Shown here piece by piece: positions 10,442-24,800 of a DNA stretch of 64,000 nucleotides. The stretch comes from Anthopleura xanthogrammica (taxonomy: Eukaryota > Cnidaria > Anthozoa > Actiniaria > Actiniidae), in NCBI GenBank assembly GCA_964019055.1, contig OZ025214.1:4020858-4084857 (forward strand). The letters are read 5' to 3'. Below the pieces are notes generated by a model, which was given only the letters and a program-made list of their open reading frames with translations, was not told where the DNA came from and searched no databases. Position 1 is the first letter of the stretch. Every line of letters starts with the position of its first letter. The position numbers and the translations under genes were made by a program.

Positions 10442-13355
10442 AGCGAGCGTGGTCACCCTGTGTGTTTTAGAAAAAGCAAACATATTCAGCCAGTGTACCA
10501 CTACACTACTACTAAACTCTGTGGGAAAAAAACCTTTTTAGCTTGGGCATATTGTTTTTCCATTTCAAAAGTTCAATAAAGTTCAATAAAGCTTCGCGGT
10601 ACTTGCTATCAACTTTCCGACTAAAGTTGTATGAGTAAAATATAGGAATTTTCACCCAAAAACATTACATTTTTCTTGTCCCAAAATACAAACTTTTAAT
10701 TAAAAAAGCCATCGTTATATAAATCCGAACTATCTTGCAACTAATTTGCAGCAAAGAAACAAAATGCTGTAGTTTTACTGGTGAATTAATGTTATGACAT
10801 TTCGTCTGCTTTGCAGTCCTTGCACAAGAATTTGTCGACGACTCTGAATTTCAAGTTTATAAAGATGTCAGAGCAGTATATGTATCAGGAACAGCGCTGT
10901 GGTAAGTCAATATTGATTTTATATATCATAGCTATTCCCAAAATGTTGCCCTGTGAATACTGAACACTATAGTGAATTGCATCTCGAGTGGGCGCGGTAA
11001 ATCATTTTGATTCATAATGATTATAACGCGACGATGTTTTAGATGCCAAACTAGGCTAAAAACAAACAAACTTCCGTTTTTAACAATAATATTTTTGTAC
11101 AAACATAGAAAACATTTCGTTACATTTAATTGAAACATGGTAATACGCTGTTATCTAAGCTGTATTTGGTTAGACAGACTTCTTTCAAACAGGTCTCGAC
11201 CTTATTGATTCCTTGCACTAATTTTCTAGCTGGGTTGAAAACTGATAATAAAAAAATACGTAGGAAAAGTTTTCGAGATTTAGAGTCTAAGATAAGTAGA
11301 AAAAAATCTTTTGTTTTTGACGGTCTATTGTTTATAAATAAATTAAAGTTAATGACATAAGTATAGATAGCTAGGTAATACAAAATAGTAAGGGAATTCG
11401 AAAAAGAAGAATGTTTTCAATACGTGAATTGTGCTCACGTTAATTTTAGTTTTCGAGCCATGGCATGCATGCCATAACATCAATATGGCTTCCAACATTC
11501 CTGCTTGCGTGCCTCTAATCCATTATTAAAGCCGTCCTTACTAAGCCATGAACTAATTACCGTGCTTTACTTTCTCATGTCTTCGCCTACATTTCTTCAT
11601 CTTATTTTTCAACAACATTAAGAACTCCGCAAATTACAGAAAATATACACGTCTCTACTGAAGGCACTTTACAAAGTACTCCACCCAAATCACGTGTTTC
11701 ATAACAACCCGACGTGCGAGTTTGGATAACCGTTAAATTAAAGTAGCTTCTGTAGATAAATGGATTGATTAGCTTACCATCTAATGAGCGAAAAAATCAG
11801 GACTTTAGTCACGAATGTTTATCAAAATCAGCAATTTGAAAAATTCGTTTTCTACTTTGTACCAAAACGACATACATAAAATATATTATATTGTAAGCAA
11901 AGTTTGTGATGCTTTTTGGAATTTTATCAAAGGTATAAATGTTATATGTTGCTCTTCGTAATTATTGCTTCAAATGTTTCATTTAAGAAGGGAATTTTTG
12001 CTTGCCAGTCATCCAGTTAATATAATAAAAGTCGAAAAGATTAAGAGATTCACAGCTTCATTCATAGCATTCGAAAAGAAAATTTGACAGCTACACAATG
12101 CTACCGTTGCAGCAGTCCATTCAACTTGTCACTGATTACCTAACATAATATAAACAGCGTTATCTTATTTGATAAAACTTTTCTATGATAATAGTTTCTT
12201 GTAGCAAAGCACAACAAAAGTCTAGTATTATATCGTACCTCATGTTGAAGGCATTAGAGGGAAGCAATCGGTTCACTGAAGTCTTGCAACAAACTTTAAC
12301 ATCGATATTTGCTGTACGAAGAGTGCTAGCAGCAGTTTACTGTGTTTATTGTAATTTTAATGTCCTAGATTTAGCCAGGTTTAACTCACGCTGAGTACTA
12401 ACCTCAAACTAGTTAGGATGGTTGAGCGTAGTTTATCCTCACAAAATATTGTTTATTTTTTTAAGGAAAACTTAGATTTAAATCAAAAAATTTCTTGGAG
12501 CCAACGCTTCCGGGCCTTAATTTTTTTTGCTACAACATATTTTTATTTTCTCTTTTGTAACTTTAGAATATATTTATCGTCATTACTCAGTTCTCTAATG
12601 ATTGTTGGAAGTCTTGGAATTTTAAGAAGTTGAGCGGTTTTCCCCCTGTTGGAGATCAAGCATGACGCGGTTGGTCACAGCAGGCAAAGGCGATTCGGGG
12701 CCTTCTGTTTGGCTAAGCATCCTCACAGCCACCTGCAACTAGAATTATTTTGAGTTTTTTTTCTTCATATTTTGATAATAATCGTGTACTGCGTTGGCCA
12801 GTGCGACCCGGGAACTTTTTCCGAACTCAGCGTCGCTTAAAACCAGAGCTGCTTGTTGCTTTTCTTCTGTGCTTCTACGGTCTTCTCCGGGTTCTCTGGT
12901 TTTCCTTCCTCCTCAAAAATCTAAATCCTAGAATAGTTCAGTGGTAGAAGAGGGATCGAACCACGGCTAAATCCCATTTATTTATTCTTTTTTTTTTTAT
13001 TTTGTCCAATCTCTGAGAATAGGAAAGACTAATTTTTGTTGTGCACAGAAATATGCTCCCTTTAATCAGCTAAATAAATCTCACGATTAATCTCACCATC
13101 CTCTCTCCATCCTCCTAAATCCCACAACTGTCTGTTTTTGTTTGAAGCTCTGTCATTTGCAGATAATAATTCCACATGAACCGAGATACTAAATTGTATT
13201 GACTATAAGTTAATTGAAGTTAAATTGGAAGTTTTTTGACACATTATATATGACATAACAGAATAAGAAGATTATATTGAAGTTTTTTTTGATTTTTCAC
13301 ATGACATCTACTCAGTCACGTGATCAGCGTGCAATAATAACCTGGAAATTTAAAC
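10442..13355. other. AT-rich intergenic region upstream of channel paralogue 1
   Basis: No convincing exon. A partial family-B element lies at 10525-10570. Sequence 12640-12960 ends in a short stretch (about 12868-12925) shared with the SINE tail at 18125-18375, then a poly-T tract (12989-12999). The minus-strand sequence just before the channel start codon (ctaaaacacacag) resembles a 3' splice site, so a non-coding first exon may lie somewhere in this interval. Confidence 0.5.
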
Positions 13356-13399
13356 GTGACAATGTTGAAGTATGTGACATCGCTCTTGTTGCTTGTCTT

Positions 13400-14480
13400 C
13401 TGCCATTATTCTAATACAAGCAGCAGCAGATGCAGTAGTGGTGATGTAATAGTACTATTATTGGTGACTGATGGAAAGGTTTATATTTTTAGTGGTGTTA
13501 ATGTAATTGTAGATGATAATAATGGTGGTGCATGCGCATTAGTGTTGTTGTTGCCATTGTTGGTGATAGTGTCGTTGGTTTTTCTGTTGTTACTGTTGGT
13601 GGTAGTAGCAGTGTGGTTGTTGGTGCTGTTGTTTTTGTTGTTGTTGTTGTTGGCGGTGGTGGGGTTATTGCTCGTGGTTTTCTGGTGGTGGTGTCGTTGG
13701 TGGTGGTGATAGTGTTGGTGGGTTGTCAATGGTGTTTCAGGTTATTACTGTTGGTGGTCGTGGTGGACTGTGGTGGTATTAGCAGTGTGGTTGTTGGTGC
13801 TGTTGATGTTGGTGGTGTTGTAGGCGGTGGTGGGGTTATTGCTCGTGGTGTTCTGGTGGAGGTGGTGTTGTTGGTGTTGGTGTCGTTGATGATAGTGATG
13901 GTGGGGTGTCAATGGTGTTTCTGATGTTACTGTTGGTGGGTGTGGTGGTAGTAGCAGTGTTGTTTGGTGGTAGTGATGATAGTGATGGTGGGGTGTCAAT
14001 GGTGTTTCTGATGTTACTGTTGGTGGGTGTGGTGGTAGCAGCAGTGTTGTTTGGTAAATGATGATGATGATGGTGTATCACTGGTGTTGCTGCTGCTATT
14101 GATGATATTGGTGGTGATGGTTGTGCTGCCGTTGCAATACTCTCTGTGGTGGTGGTAGTGTTGTTGTTGATGATGTTGGTGGTGATGGTTGTGCTGCCGT
14201 TGCAATACTCTCTGTGGTGGTGGTAGTGTTGTTGTTGATGATGTTGGTGGTGATGGTTGTGCTGCCGTTGCAATACTCTCTGTGGTGGTGGTAGTGTTGT
14301 TATTGATGATGTTGGTGGTGATGGTTGTGCTGCCGTTGCAATACTCTGTGGTGGTGGTAGTGTTGTTATTGATGATAATGGTAGTGTATGGTAAGTGTCT
14401 GTTGATGTTGGTGTTAGTATCGATGGCGGTGGTGTTGCTATGCTTCATGTTGTCGTTGCTGTTTCTGTTGCTATACAACT
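13400..14480. repeat. GTT/GGT-rich compound tandem array with 87-bp and 68-bp higher-order units
   Basis: A strongly strand-asymmetric G+T tract. Two 87-bp units are visible (gtggggtgtc at 13901 and 13988). Four 68-bp units follow (gttgcaatac at 14131, 14199, 14267 and 14335). The Val/Leu- and Asn/Thr/His-rich reading frames across it are low-complexity artefacts without start context or splice structure. Confidence 0.93.
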
Positions 14481-17400
14481 ACTTCTTATGCCTCCTTATC
14501 TATTGCTACTATGTCTATGCTGCTTCTTGTATTGTTACCCACGTTATTACCCCTGTTAATTTCCTTCTTTCATAACATTTTGGTTACAGACATTTTTCTT
14601 TTGGTTTCTCGAATCTTTCAATAGAGTTAGTTAAACAATTTCATTCAACCACAACTAATACCCTAATCTAGCCAACGCCAGTACATTTGTCATTATGCAC
14701 TTTTTCATCAACCAAATTTAATTTACTAAAGTTCATAAAAACAAGAAGTGAAAACATTTGGTTAATGCACCGGAACTATTAGAATTATTTATTAAGGCAA
14801 GTCTGCCAGGGAAAAAAAAAAAAAAGAAATCTCACTTTCTTTTCGAGGAGATTTGAAATCTTTTAATCTATATATACCTTTTATTTTTTCTTTCTGTTTT
14901 TTTTTGTTTTGTTTTTGAGGGTATTTTTAAGAGGTCCACAGTTTTACCTGAATTAAATCCTTCCATATAATATTCGCTTTGAATTTAAAATTTTCTCGGA
15001 TAAAAAAGGAACAATATTGCAAAGCTGAATGTTAGTTTTAAAATTACAAATTAGTTGAGGTAGAAAGTCAAGGTTTATTTCGTTCTCTTGTTTTGTTTTT
15101 GATCAAATTCAATTACATTTTTCAAACTCACAAGCTTTCGCACAGGGTCGTTGTGGTTGAAGGTATATTGTGAGACGAATTCAGCTATATCTATAAGTAT
15201 CAGACTTATCTTACCCAAACAACCACTTCAATTCGAGATTTCTACAAGCCTAACCATTCAAATAAAGTTATTTAGTATCAGGTAGGAATACTCCAGAATT
15301 GTAGAACGAATTAGCCTGTCGTTTCTTATCGGAATTACCTTTCAACTCAGTTCAAATAAAAAATTAATTTTTTTGATTTTCAACGCACGATTCAAACCGC
15401 CATTGCAATACATATATTTGTAAAGATATGAACTTTATTTCGATGCGAAACCGGTATTTCTCCACTTTTTGCTCATTACATATTGAAAGCACCAGACATG
15501 CACAATCTTGATTCAGTTTTGTCTTATAGTCAAGGGTTATAACTTAGGTATCGTTTTTCCCGTACATGTTTGTTGTTACTTTAGCTATTCATGGCTGTCA
15601 TTTTAGGCTAATGTTTTTTCTATAGATCGGTGATGTTACTGACATCAATTAATGATTACTTGTTAGTTTACCATTGATACAAACTAGCTTAGGATTATTC
15701 TTTCGGCATTATAAAATAAATCTTCCTTAAGGTTTAATTTTGTAACACTTTTTCGACTTGTTTCCTTCTTTTCTATCGGTATTCTCCAACAGAAACATTC
15801 GCTCTCATGATCATATTCAGACAATTTGGAGTCCGAAATAATTACACAGATATGATAGAAAGTGACTCACCGATTCCCCTAAGGTTTCTTGTACACCATT
15901 CCTAATAGTATTCCCTGTTCTTAGCCTAAAGAAGATAGCTGGCGTTTCTCCTCTCTTCTGACGTAGATATTTCAAGTGGGAATGAACAGAAGTCGAAAGA
16001 ATATTCCATAATGTAATCAGTGATCAGTGCTTCTATGTGCTCTTATCAATAAATAATCAGGTGTTGATTAAGTATTCGATTCGCAAGTCATATCGGTAGG
16101 TAGGAATGACCATTAGGGACTCATTACCAGGGAGATAATAGACCAAACATCTAGAAGCGCTAATACAGCAATCAATACATTAGATTTGGCGACCGCAGTT
16201 CTGGTCAGGAAATTGGCTACCGTGAGAAAAATGCGAGGAAAACGAAAGGAGTACGAAAATGGTTGATGAAAATGAAAGGAAAAAAAATAATAGGAATGAG
16301 AAGAAGGGGGAGAAAGGAGAGGATTAGAGCAATAACAGAATTTTCGACTTTGATAGGATTTTTTTTCTCTCGCGTAACAAATAATTCAGAGCAAAAGAGA
16401 AGTCGAAAAAAATGAGAAAAAACTTTTGAAGAATTTTTATGGAAAATTTTAGACAAATTACACTTAATAATTAAGTAATACTTTCATACCATGATTAATT
16501 CATGTTTTAGAGATGTTTTAGAATAAGCTAAGTGACATTGCTCACGCAATGCACACTGCGCATGATCAGCTGTTGATGCTGCTGACCAGTAAGTAATGCA
16601 GTAACCTTAGATCAACTTGTTATGACTTCCAGCTGATCTGAAATAGTGACGTAGAAATGACGTCACTGCAAAAATGAGTTGTCACAATGCCTGCGAAAAT
16701 TGACTTGTGAACATTTACAAGACATTTCGTTATTGAGTGGGAAAATAAAATAAAGAAATAACCGTTTCCCGAGTCGCCGGGCTACTAAGGATGACACCTC
16801 AGTTTTGCAAATTTTCTCGATCGTGATTGGCTAATATTTTTTCTCAGGTGAGCTGGGTTAGTAATTTATAGCAATTAAACTGATATAAAGAGTCTCAGCT
16901 CGGATAAAACAATAGGGAAATTCTGATAAAATCAACTTTTTGTGCCAAAGTTGAGTTTATTATAAGATTGCAAATAGAAAAACAAATAACCACTTGAGTC
17001 ATGATCAGACCAGAATTTCGTATTCGTACAACGTCCGCCAAGTAAGTTCCGTGTAACGTTCGTAAGCAGATGACGTAAGACGATGGATAAAAATTTTAAA
17101 AATAGATCTCTAACATCTTACTGATTAAGTGAGTGAATGAGTGACACATTTGCACATTCAGCCCCCTCACAATAACTGGTTCGTAGACACGAGGTAAAAA
17201 GATACTTGATTTGAGTTTGCCTGACTTTCGTTTGACCGTTTATAACAAAACAACAACAACAGCATATAATAGGATTGGTACTAAGGATCATGAGATCGTA
17301 CGAGGTCCCAGTCGGTTTCTCTGATTGGACGAGTATTAAATTAAAAAACAAACGAATGAATGAATATATGAATGAATGGCTTCTAAAACTTCAATATGAT

Positions 17401-18124
17401 AAAATCCACCAAGAGAGGATAAATATATTTATGCTCTCTTGAATCCACTCAAGAAACCAAAAGAAAAACCAATATGGCGGCGGCAAAGACGTCACGTGCA
17501 TTACCCTGTTTTTAGTCATGTTTCGTCTAGGAATAGCAAAGGAACCAAAATTAAGAACAAAGAAAATCGCTTTGAGCTCTTTCGCTAGAAAAAGAAACAT
17601 TAGAAGCTGAAGATGCAAAATTAAGTTACCTTTGCCATAACATTCTTAGACTCCAAGTCTCGCTCGTTATTTTTTTTCCGGATGCACAACTTGAATCCAA
17701 TTTACCAACGGAAATAAAATTGCCAGCTAGACTGGGAACAAGTCTATGGCATTCTCTACCATCGCATACCCCATAATACTTTGCGACTTTGGGGGATAAC
17801 CGCCAACCGTTCAAAATACAGTCCCAAAATTAAATCAAATGTTCCCTATATCTGCTTTTGTCTGTAAAATATTCATAGTGATCACCTTTATTTTCTGAAT
17901 TAATATTGTACGTTCAGAACATCAAGAGGTATGGTTATTAACTTCTTCAAGATTTTATCTCTTTCTATCACTAATTGTTTTATTTTATATTTAAATATCG
18001 AAAGAGGTATTTTCAACATCGTCTGATCAGTTTTCAGTATATAATATGTGCGGATTTTCCCCTCCCCTCCCCTCCCCTCCAAGCCGCAAAATATTATAGG
18101 TATGCGAAAGTAGAGAATGCGTAA
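14481..18124. other. Intergenic, no recognised feature
   Basis: AT-rich unique sequence. Short ORFs only, none with family resemblance. A CCAATATGGCGGCGG motif followed by GACGTCACGTG (YY1-, CRE- and E-box-like) occurs at 17469-17498 without an adjacent gene. Confidence 0.5.
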
Positions 18125-18375
18125 TCAAAGATGGCGTAGCTGTAGTACACTGCCTACCACCCCAGGGGTCTTGGGTTTGACTCCTGGACTCAGTATCACA
18201 TGTGATTAGAGTTTGTTAGGTCTCTCACTTGATTCAAGGGTTTTTCTCAAGGTTCTCTTGTTTTCCTCCTTCCGCAAAACCTAATTAAATTCCAATTTTT
18301 TTTTTTTGAGTTAACCATGCCCTCACTTAGATCAGCCCAGAGGTTGTTTCAGGGTTCGATCTGTGAGTAAGCTGT
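18125..18375 (+). mobile_element. tRNA-derived SINE, copy 1
   Basis: Pol III A box TGGCGTAGCTG at 18132-18142 and B box GGTTTGACTCC at 18174-18184, 32 bp apart as in tRNA-derived heads. A body follows (cacttgattcaagggttttt, ggttctcttgttttcctcc), then a T-run near 18300, then one copy of the 57-bp module (tgccctcacttagatcagcc, then cagaggttgtttcagggttc). A related full-length copy lies inverted at 53895-54145. Confidence 0.8.
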
Positions 18376-18669
18376 GCCTTGACTTAAATCACACTAACGA
18401 GAGTAGCCCAGTATTTTTCCTTCAAAGCGCTTCTTCTCGCTAAATAGCCTATATCACGACTATTTCCTTTTTCTATTCATTTATATACAGCAGTTTTTGC
18501 CTTTTCTAATCTCGCCCCACGGATATTATGTTATTCAAATCATAACACCACTACTACGAATAGACGAGTTGCCAAAATGGCGGCCGAAAATCCAAGTGAG
18601 TTAAAATTATAAACCAATAACAGCACTAGAAATAGCACCTTCACTTTAGTAACCTTTCGAAGATTCATT

Positions 18670-18838
18670 ATATTAGGTGTATATATCGGCCGAGAAAATA
18701 TTTTTTGAAAATCGACAAATTTACGGCTGAGACGTTTGTACTGCATGATGGCTCGGGGTATAGCGTACACTCCCAGCCATACAAACGTCTGTAAATTTTT
18801 CGATTTTTGAAAAAATGTTTTCTCGGCCGATATACTCC
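18670..18838. mobile_element. Foldback element, intergenic
   Basis: Inverted arms of about 60 bp: gtatatatcggccgagaaaa ... acgtttgtac on the left, and acaaacgtctgtaaattttt ... ctcggccgatatac on the right. A short loop around 18745-18775 separates them. No coding capacity. The overlapping ORFs run through the palindrome. Confidence 0.8.
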
Positions 18839-18863
18839 AACCCGATATACAACCATTCGCCAA

Positions 18864-21800
18864 AGAAAATATTCAAAATGTGTTTTTACAATGCAAATAT
18901 GTGTTCGTATATTGCCATAAAAGCTCGTTATAATAGATTGAGAGAGCTAACGAAAAGTTAATTTGACAATAAACGCTTTTAACATTCTATAAATGATGTA
19001 GGTGTGCCACAAATTGCAAGCGGAAAACGTAGTGTCCAGTAATAGCTTGAACATGTATCAATATTGACTATGAAGCTTGGACAAAGAGCCAGAATAAGTC
19101 CTTATATGAAAACAAAAGTCTCCTGAGTTTTCGCTGGTTTATTTCATCCCAAAAATCCCGAGAAGTTTTCGTACGACGGAACATCGAATCTGTAGAATAT
19201 TACATGAAGTTTGAATGGTTTAATAGCCCCATGGTGAGCAAGTACGCAGGAAGCTAACTGCTATCACGGTTCAAGTATATGAAGAATATTTCCAAATTTT
19301 AGAATAAGAATTGGACAAGATATCATCATGGTCAAGAATTAACCAGATATGCTTCATTTGAAGACTGCCAAGCAGGATAGATAGATTCACTCTTTTCGTT
19401 TCGTGCATTTAAAGGTAAATATATATTCAACGCTTTTGTTTTGATATGCAATTCTTTGAATTATTTGTAGAATTCGTCTAAAACAGCGATTATTTGTTTC
19501 TCCGTTTTCGTCCGTTTTCGACGAACTGGTTCAGAAAATTTCATATCGGACGAGAATATGTTGGGTTGCCAACTTATTTTACTGATCTTAAGATAAAGAT
19601 CTTAGAGTGGGCAGCATCTCCTTCAATAGTTTATTCCGCTGTTCAAACACTCGAATGATTTCGTTATTGTTTTTATTTGATTGAGTACGCCGGCCGGTTT
19701 CCTTTACTACATCAAAAGATTAACTTTTAAAGTTAAAAATTAACCTTTCTTTGCTTTCACTAACCAAACAAGAGAGTCTTTTGTGGCAAAAAAGTATCCT
19801 CATCAAAGTATTTCTTTTAAAATTAGCGCTCGAAAGCTCTTATCAACTGATTCCATTCTTTTTTTCAAGTGCAGAACTTGAAGTGCTGACACACCTCTGA
19901 AATGACTTCCTTGTTCAAGCATTGTGATTGGATGGCGTAATTTTTCGTGGCTCTTGATTGGTTTTTCAGGGAAAGGAAGCCATTTTAGTGTCATGGTAAC
20001 TTCGGTCATTGTAAAGTAACGCTTTTTTGGCGGGAAAGAAAATGAAACAAAACCGCTAAAAATATATTTTTGTTCCTACTTCGAGAACTCATATACCATA
20101 ACGGTTTCGTAGCTTACTTTGAAATCAATTTATGCTTGAACTTGATGACGGCAATGGTAATAAAAGTTGTAATAAATGTGAATAGTGATAATAAACAATT
20201 ATTGGATGAGGTTGAGCAAGATATATTGTAAATTATCAAGACCAAGGCTGTGTTATCTGCCGAAGTCGGAGGCTATTGATATTTACGATATCATGCGAAA
20301 ACCGAATTCAATAATTGTCTTATTATACATTTTGTAAACTAAGAATAAAGATTTAATTTTACTTTCGAAAAAAATAGCAAACGTATTTCCATTTCCATTT
20401 CCATTGTGACCTACATATAATACCTTTATCATGTCGAATTCACACGATATCAGGGAGTGGCTGAGGGCTCTCGGCCAATCAGAAGTGAGATAGTGAGTAA
20501 AATGTATAATAATGATAATAACCATAATGTTAACGATAGCAAGATAACCTGAATATAGCTATAACGGTCAACGATAACAATAAACTTAACGATAACGCGA
20601 GGAAGCAATGAAATTGTAACAGGATGAAGATAGCAATCATGCTAATCGTAAAAATAACAAATAAACAAGATAACGACAACGATTAAGATATAATGATAGC
20701 GATGGAGATGACTATATTAAACGATAATAACAACAATAATAAAGATAATAACACTAATAACGTTAAAAAACACTAATAACGTTATTAAATGGTTACGATA
20801 ATATGATGGGAGCGATAATGATAATGATCATCGAACTGATGGGACGGGAATGATACTCAATATTGAATAGGAGATTTGCCGGGGTACTTATTTCTTGCAC
20901 GAAACTGAAATCACAATAAGAAGGAAAGGAGAAGGAAAGAAAGAAGTAAGAAAAAAAGAAGGACGGAAGGAACTAAGAAAGAAAGAGAGAAAGAGAGAAA
21001 GAAAGAAAGAAAGAGAGAGAGAAAGAGAGAAAAAGAAGGAAAGATAGAAGGAAAAGAAACGAAAGACACTAAACTTGGCAGTTTGTCAAGTAGTTTGAGC
21101 TGCGCTGATTTACGATACATAAATACCGATGTCTATAAAAAAGGAAAATTGTGTCTGTTGAAGTAACTATAAAGTTTAAGACGTTAGTCAGACCTTATTC
21201 GCTTCACCGATATCAGTCTTGGTCACTTTTGCTAAAACTAACCATATCGTGCACCTCATTTATGTCATTGATTTTATCACTTGGTTAGTTTTAGTTAAAT
21301 GCGTGTGACTTCTGGGCCTAGAACATACTTTCATTTATAGACCCCTTTCAAAATTAATTTTGATGTGAGGCTAACACGAAAATACCACTGAAAAAATGGC
21401 ACCAAGTCCATTGAGAGAAAGTGTGATTTCTTTTATATTTCCCCGTAGTCTCACTTTTAGAATATTTCAGTTTCAAAGTGGTCGATAGACTTTGTCATTT
21501 TGGGTGTTCTGACGTTTTAATCAGTAAAATTTAATTTGTTATGGCAATTTGTAAAACAATTATTGAGAATTAATTTAATTTTCTATAGTCTTAGCAACGA
21601 CCTTGACACTAGTACATGGACTACAGTGCATTTGCTAATAATTATACTCCGTTCAAACTGCAATATCTTTTTTATTCACATGATTTGTCATATTTTATCG
21701 TGTTTTCGGAAATTTCGCACTAAATCCCTAAATTGAAAAAAAAATTTTTTCTAGAAAATATTTTTTTTTTTTAAAAGAATCTCTATGAGCTTTACCGCTG

Positions 21801-24800
21801 ATTTGGATGTAAAAACTGATTGTTTTGGAGCTCAAGGTAGGGGGTCTACACGCTGCAAAACAAGTTAAGCACGAATTTTATGCTTTCCAAAGTGATCCAT
21901 GTATAATTAAGTCAGAGTTAGATTACAAAAAAAATTTTCGGGTTTATCAGTAGATTGCGTTGGACTAGACGAGAGGAGCGGTTTTTTTTTTTTTTTGCGA
22001 ATTAGGCTCATAAAATGACCGAACTCTCCAATCCTATTCAATAAGCTAGTAAAATACTGGCAAAAAGGCTAGCTTTATAATCTTCAATACGTTTTGGACT
22101 ATGCAAAAATCCTAAGTGAATGAAAGTTAGATTTGAATTTTGCATTTGAACGTGAATTATATTCTTGTTCATCGGACATATTTTGTTAAGTAAATTCGTG
22201 CCCGAAAAGGGATGATGAACTCACAGTATCTGCAATATCAAGGCATTGCAACTCACACAAAAAATCAAAACAAGATAACAATATAATCCAAGCAATTCGC
22301 AGCAAGATATTCACCACAAAAACTCCAAGTAACAGAGCAGTTTGCTAAGAATATTCCTCGCGCCACAGCCTTAATTTTTAAACAACTTAAAATATCGTAA
22401 AACCCTCAAAGATCTCGTAGAATCTCTGGTATCGAAGATAAGTGTATACGTAGATAAATTAATATCAGATTTATCCCGATGATTACGTTGATTATTTGTT
22501 CTAGAACTCTGCTGGATTCCTTAAGAACGTTTAAAAACATTTTTAAAACGTACAGAAACGGGAACTTTAAAAAAGGCCATTAAATTTTGGATTAGAAAAA
22601 ATAAAATTTCAAGAAGATACGAGTGAGAGTTTGTAGGACTTGTATTTAGCAATAATGCCTCTGTTTTTCTCTTTTTCAAAATTTAGCTAAATTTCTTCCA
22701 ACTCATTTGGGGCGTCAAACTCACCGTGGCTGTTTGGTTTAACGCCAGAAACTATTATGGAGTTTTAGGGGAATTTACAATGATCTTTGAATTAACACAA
22801 TGCTTAACTCGTAACACAATTGTTCAGAGTGATTTAAAGCGTTTAGCAATTACGATTTCAGAAGCTCGGCCGTTAATTTTGATCAAATTCGAAACATTAC
22901 ACAAAATTAAAATAAATATTGTTATCTTGCTATTGTTTTGTTATCGGAATTTTCGTTAATATTTTAAAATTGCTTTCATCTGTGTTAGCTTCCGTGGTAA
23001 CGAGTAATAGATGAAAACAAGGTGTGAGGGTCTTCATTTTGCCTTAATCCTTTCCAATCCTTTACCATTAATGAATAATTTTTTCCCCTGCTCATTAGCT
23101 TTAAAAAAAAAAAAAAATTTGGAGTAAAAAGATTCTTGCAAATGTACATTGTTTTTCGGTTGTTTACGAGGATTTCATACTGAGAATTGGCGTTCTGTCG
23201 TTTGGTGGTCAGGGTTTTGCTGTTGAGGTCTTGGAAAAGTTGTTTTTGACTTGTATTCGTGTTTCTTTGTGAAATAATAAAAACAACCATGATATTTACA
23301 TATATACCTATCTTATAGTATTTTTTCTTGGTAAAATTATATTACTGTCTATAACTGCTTGATGACTGTACAACGTTAATTTCACCAAACAAAAGGGATA
23401 AATCAAGTATAATGTTTTATTCATTAATTCAATTTTTTCCAAGCCTATAGGAAGATAGGCAGGATAGATTAGAGTGTTCGAGTCGTGGCTCAAGCGCGCA
23501 CATATGCAGACTCCCCACTGTAATACAGTCCAGCCTTATTCACCACAAACAGTATTCCAAGAGTTTGTTCCTAACATATTAGCATAGATCTACATTTCAG
23601 TCCCATAACCATCCCAGACTCGCCTTGGACTCAGGATTCTTCAATCACTTGAGCAACGCTCGTTTCGGTTATACATTTCTGCATCCCAGAATACGTTCAT
23701 TGGTAGGTAACTATAATATAGTTTTTCTTTCTTTTAAATTTTTTCCTTTTTTTTAAGTCTAGGAGCTCAAATTTCGAAATTGTTAGTTTTAAAATTTGAT
23801 TATTTTTTACGATGAAGGATTTTTAGCGTTTTATTTTGACAGATTTGGCGCTAGCATCAAGCTATGCTTACAACGTGCAATATACTAGTCTACCCCGCTA
23901 AAATATTATAATTCCTCGCCAACATTTACTATCAACTCGTAATATTTAGCTCAAAGTAGATAACAGTTTGTTTGGCTGATTTTTTTAGTACCGGCATTTA
24001 TCTTGTCAATTGATTTTTAAGAGGGGTAAACTCAAGTAATAATTTTTAATTCAAGAACGGAACGATTCGCTAGTAAATTGAAATTGAAAATATCGACCAT
24101 TCTCTCAAATTTTATAAAGCGATAAAAAGAACTATTCCAATAAAATCCGAATTCAAAAATTTTCAAACTTTTCTTTACAGATAAATTTCTTTAGGTTACT
24201 CTAACTGGCAGTTTAAGTTCGCTACGATTTGAATACCGACACTTGGCGGTACTAAATAATACCAAATTCGATTCAATACCTGCTCCGTTAAAAGAAATGC
24301 TACTACTACAGCTACTAAATCTTCAATTATTAAAGTATCTCTAAAGCATATCGGCGTCCGTATTTCGATCGTAAACTTCACTACATACACCTAAATGGTC
24401 CAAGGATATTCCTCACAACTGTAAGAGATTAGTTCGTATATTTTTAAAAGAAAATATTGTAAAATTATGTAATTTTTTGAGCCTGGTTGCTGTAAGTTTG
24501 TCACTAAATTTAAACTCGCTTTTTTTACGATTTCTTAACTGATTTTTACTTTCAGTCATATTTTTTTTAGCTTTTGAAGTTGGGATTGTTTTCTGGGTTT
24601 TATGCCGGTCAGGAGAAGTGATTTACATCGTTTTATCGTGAAATAAGCTTGCTATTCTACTTAATATTTTTACAACCAAAATCTAGAAAGTTTTCAAAAA
24701 TCTTATTCCACACGAAAGAGCAAATTCTGATTTAAGCTTTTGAAAGTTTTACTCCCTCCACCCCCTCCCCCCCCCTCCCCAATTTTTTTTTGGACATAAA

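Noticed and set aside
12929..12970. Possible tRNA gene (tagttcagtggtag plus gggatcgaacc)
   Set aside because: The A-box-like and B-box-like pieces are on opposite strands and too close together for a cloverleaf. More likely retroelement debris.
13356..14575. Val/Leu-rich and Asn/Thr/His-rich ORFs resembling secreted or prion-like proteins
   Set aside because: Composition follows the GTT/GGT repeat, frames are open on both strands, and no start context or splice sites support them.
18540..18863. Minus-strand ORF of 107 codons
   Set aside because: It reads through the inverted arms of the foldback element at 18670-18838 and has no family resemblance.
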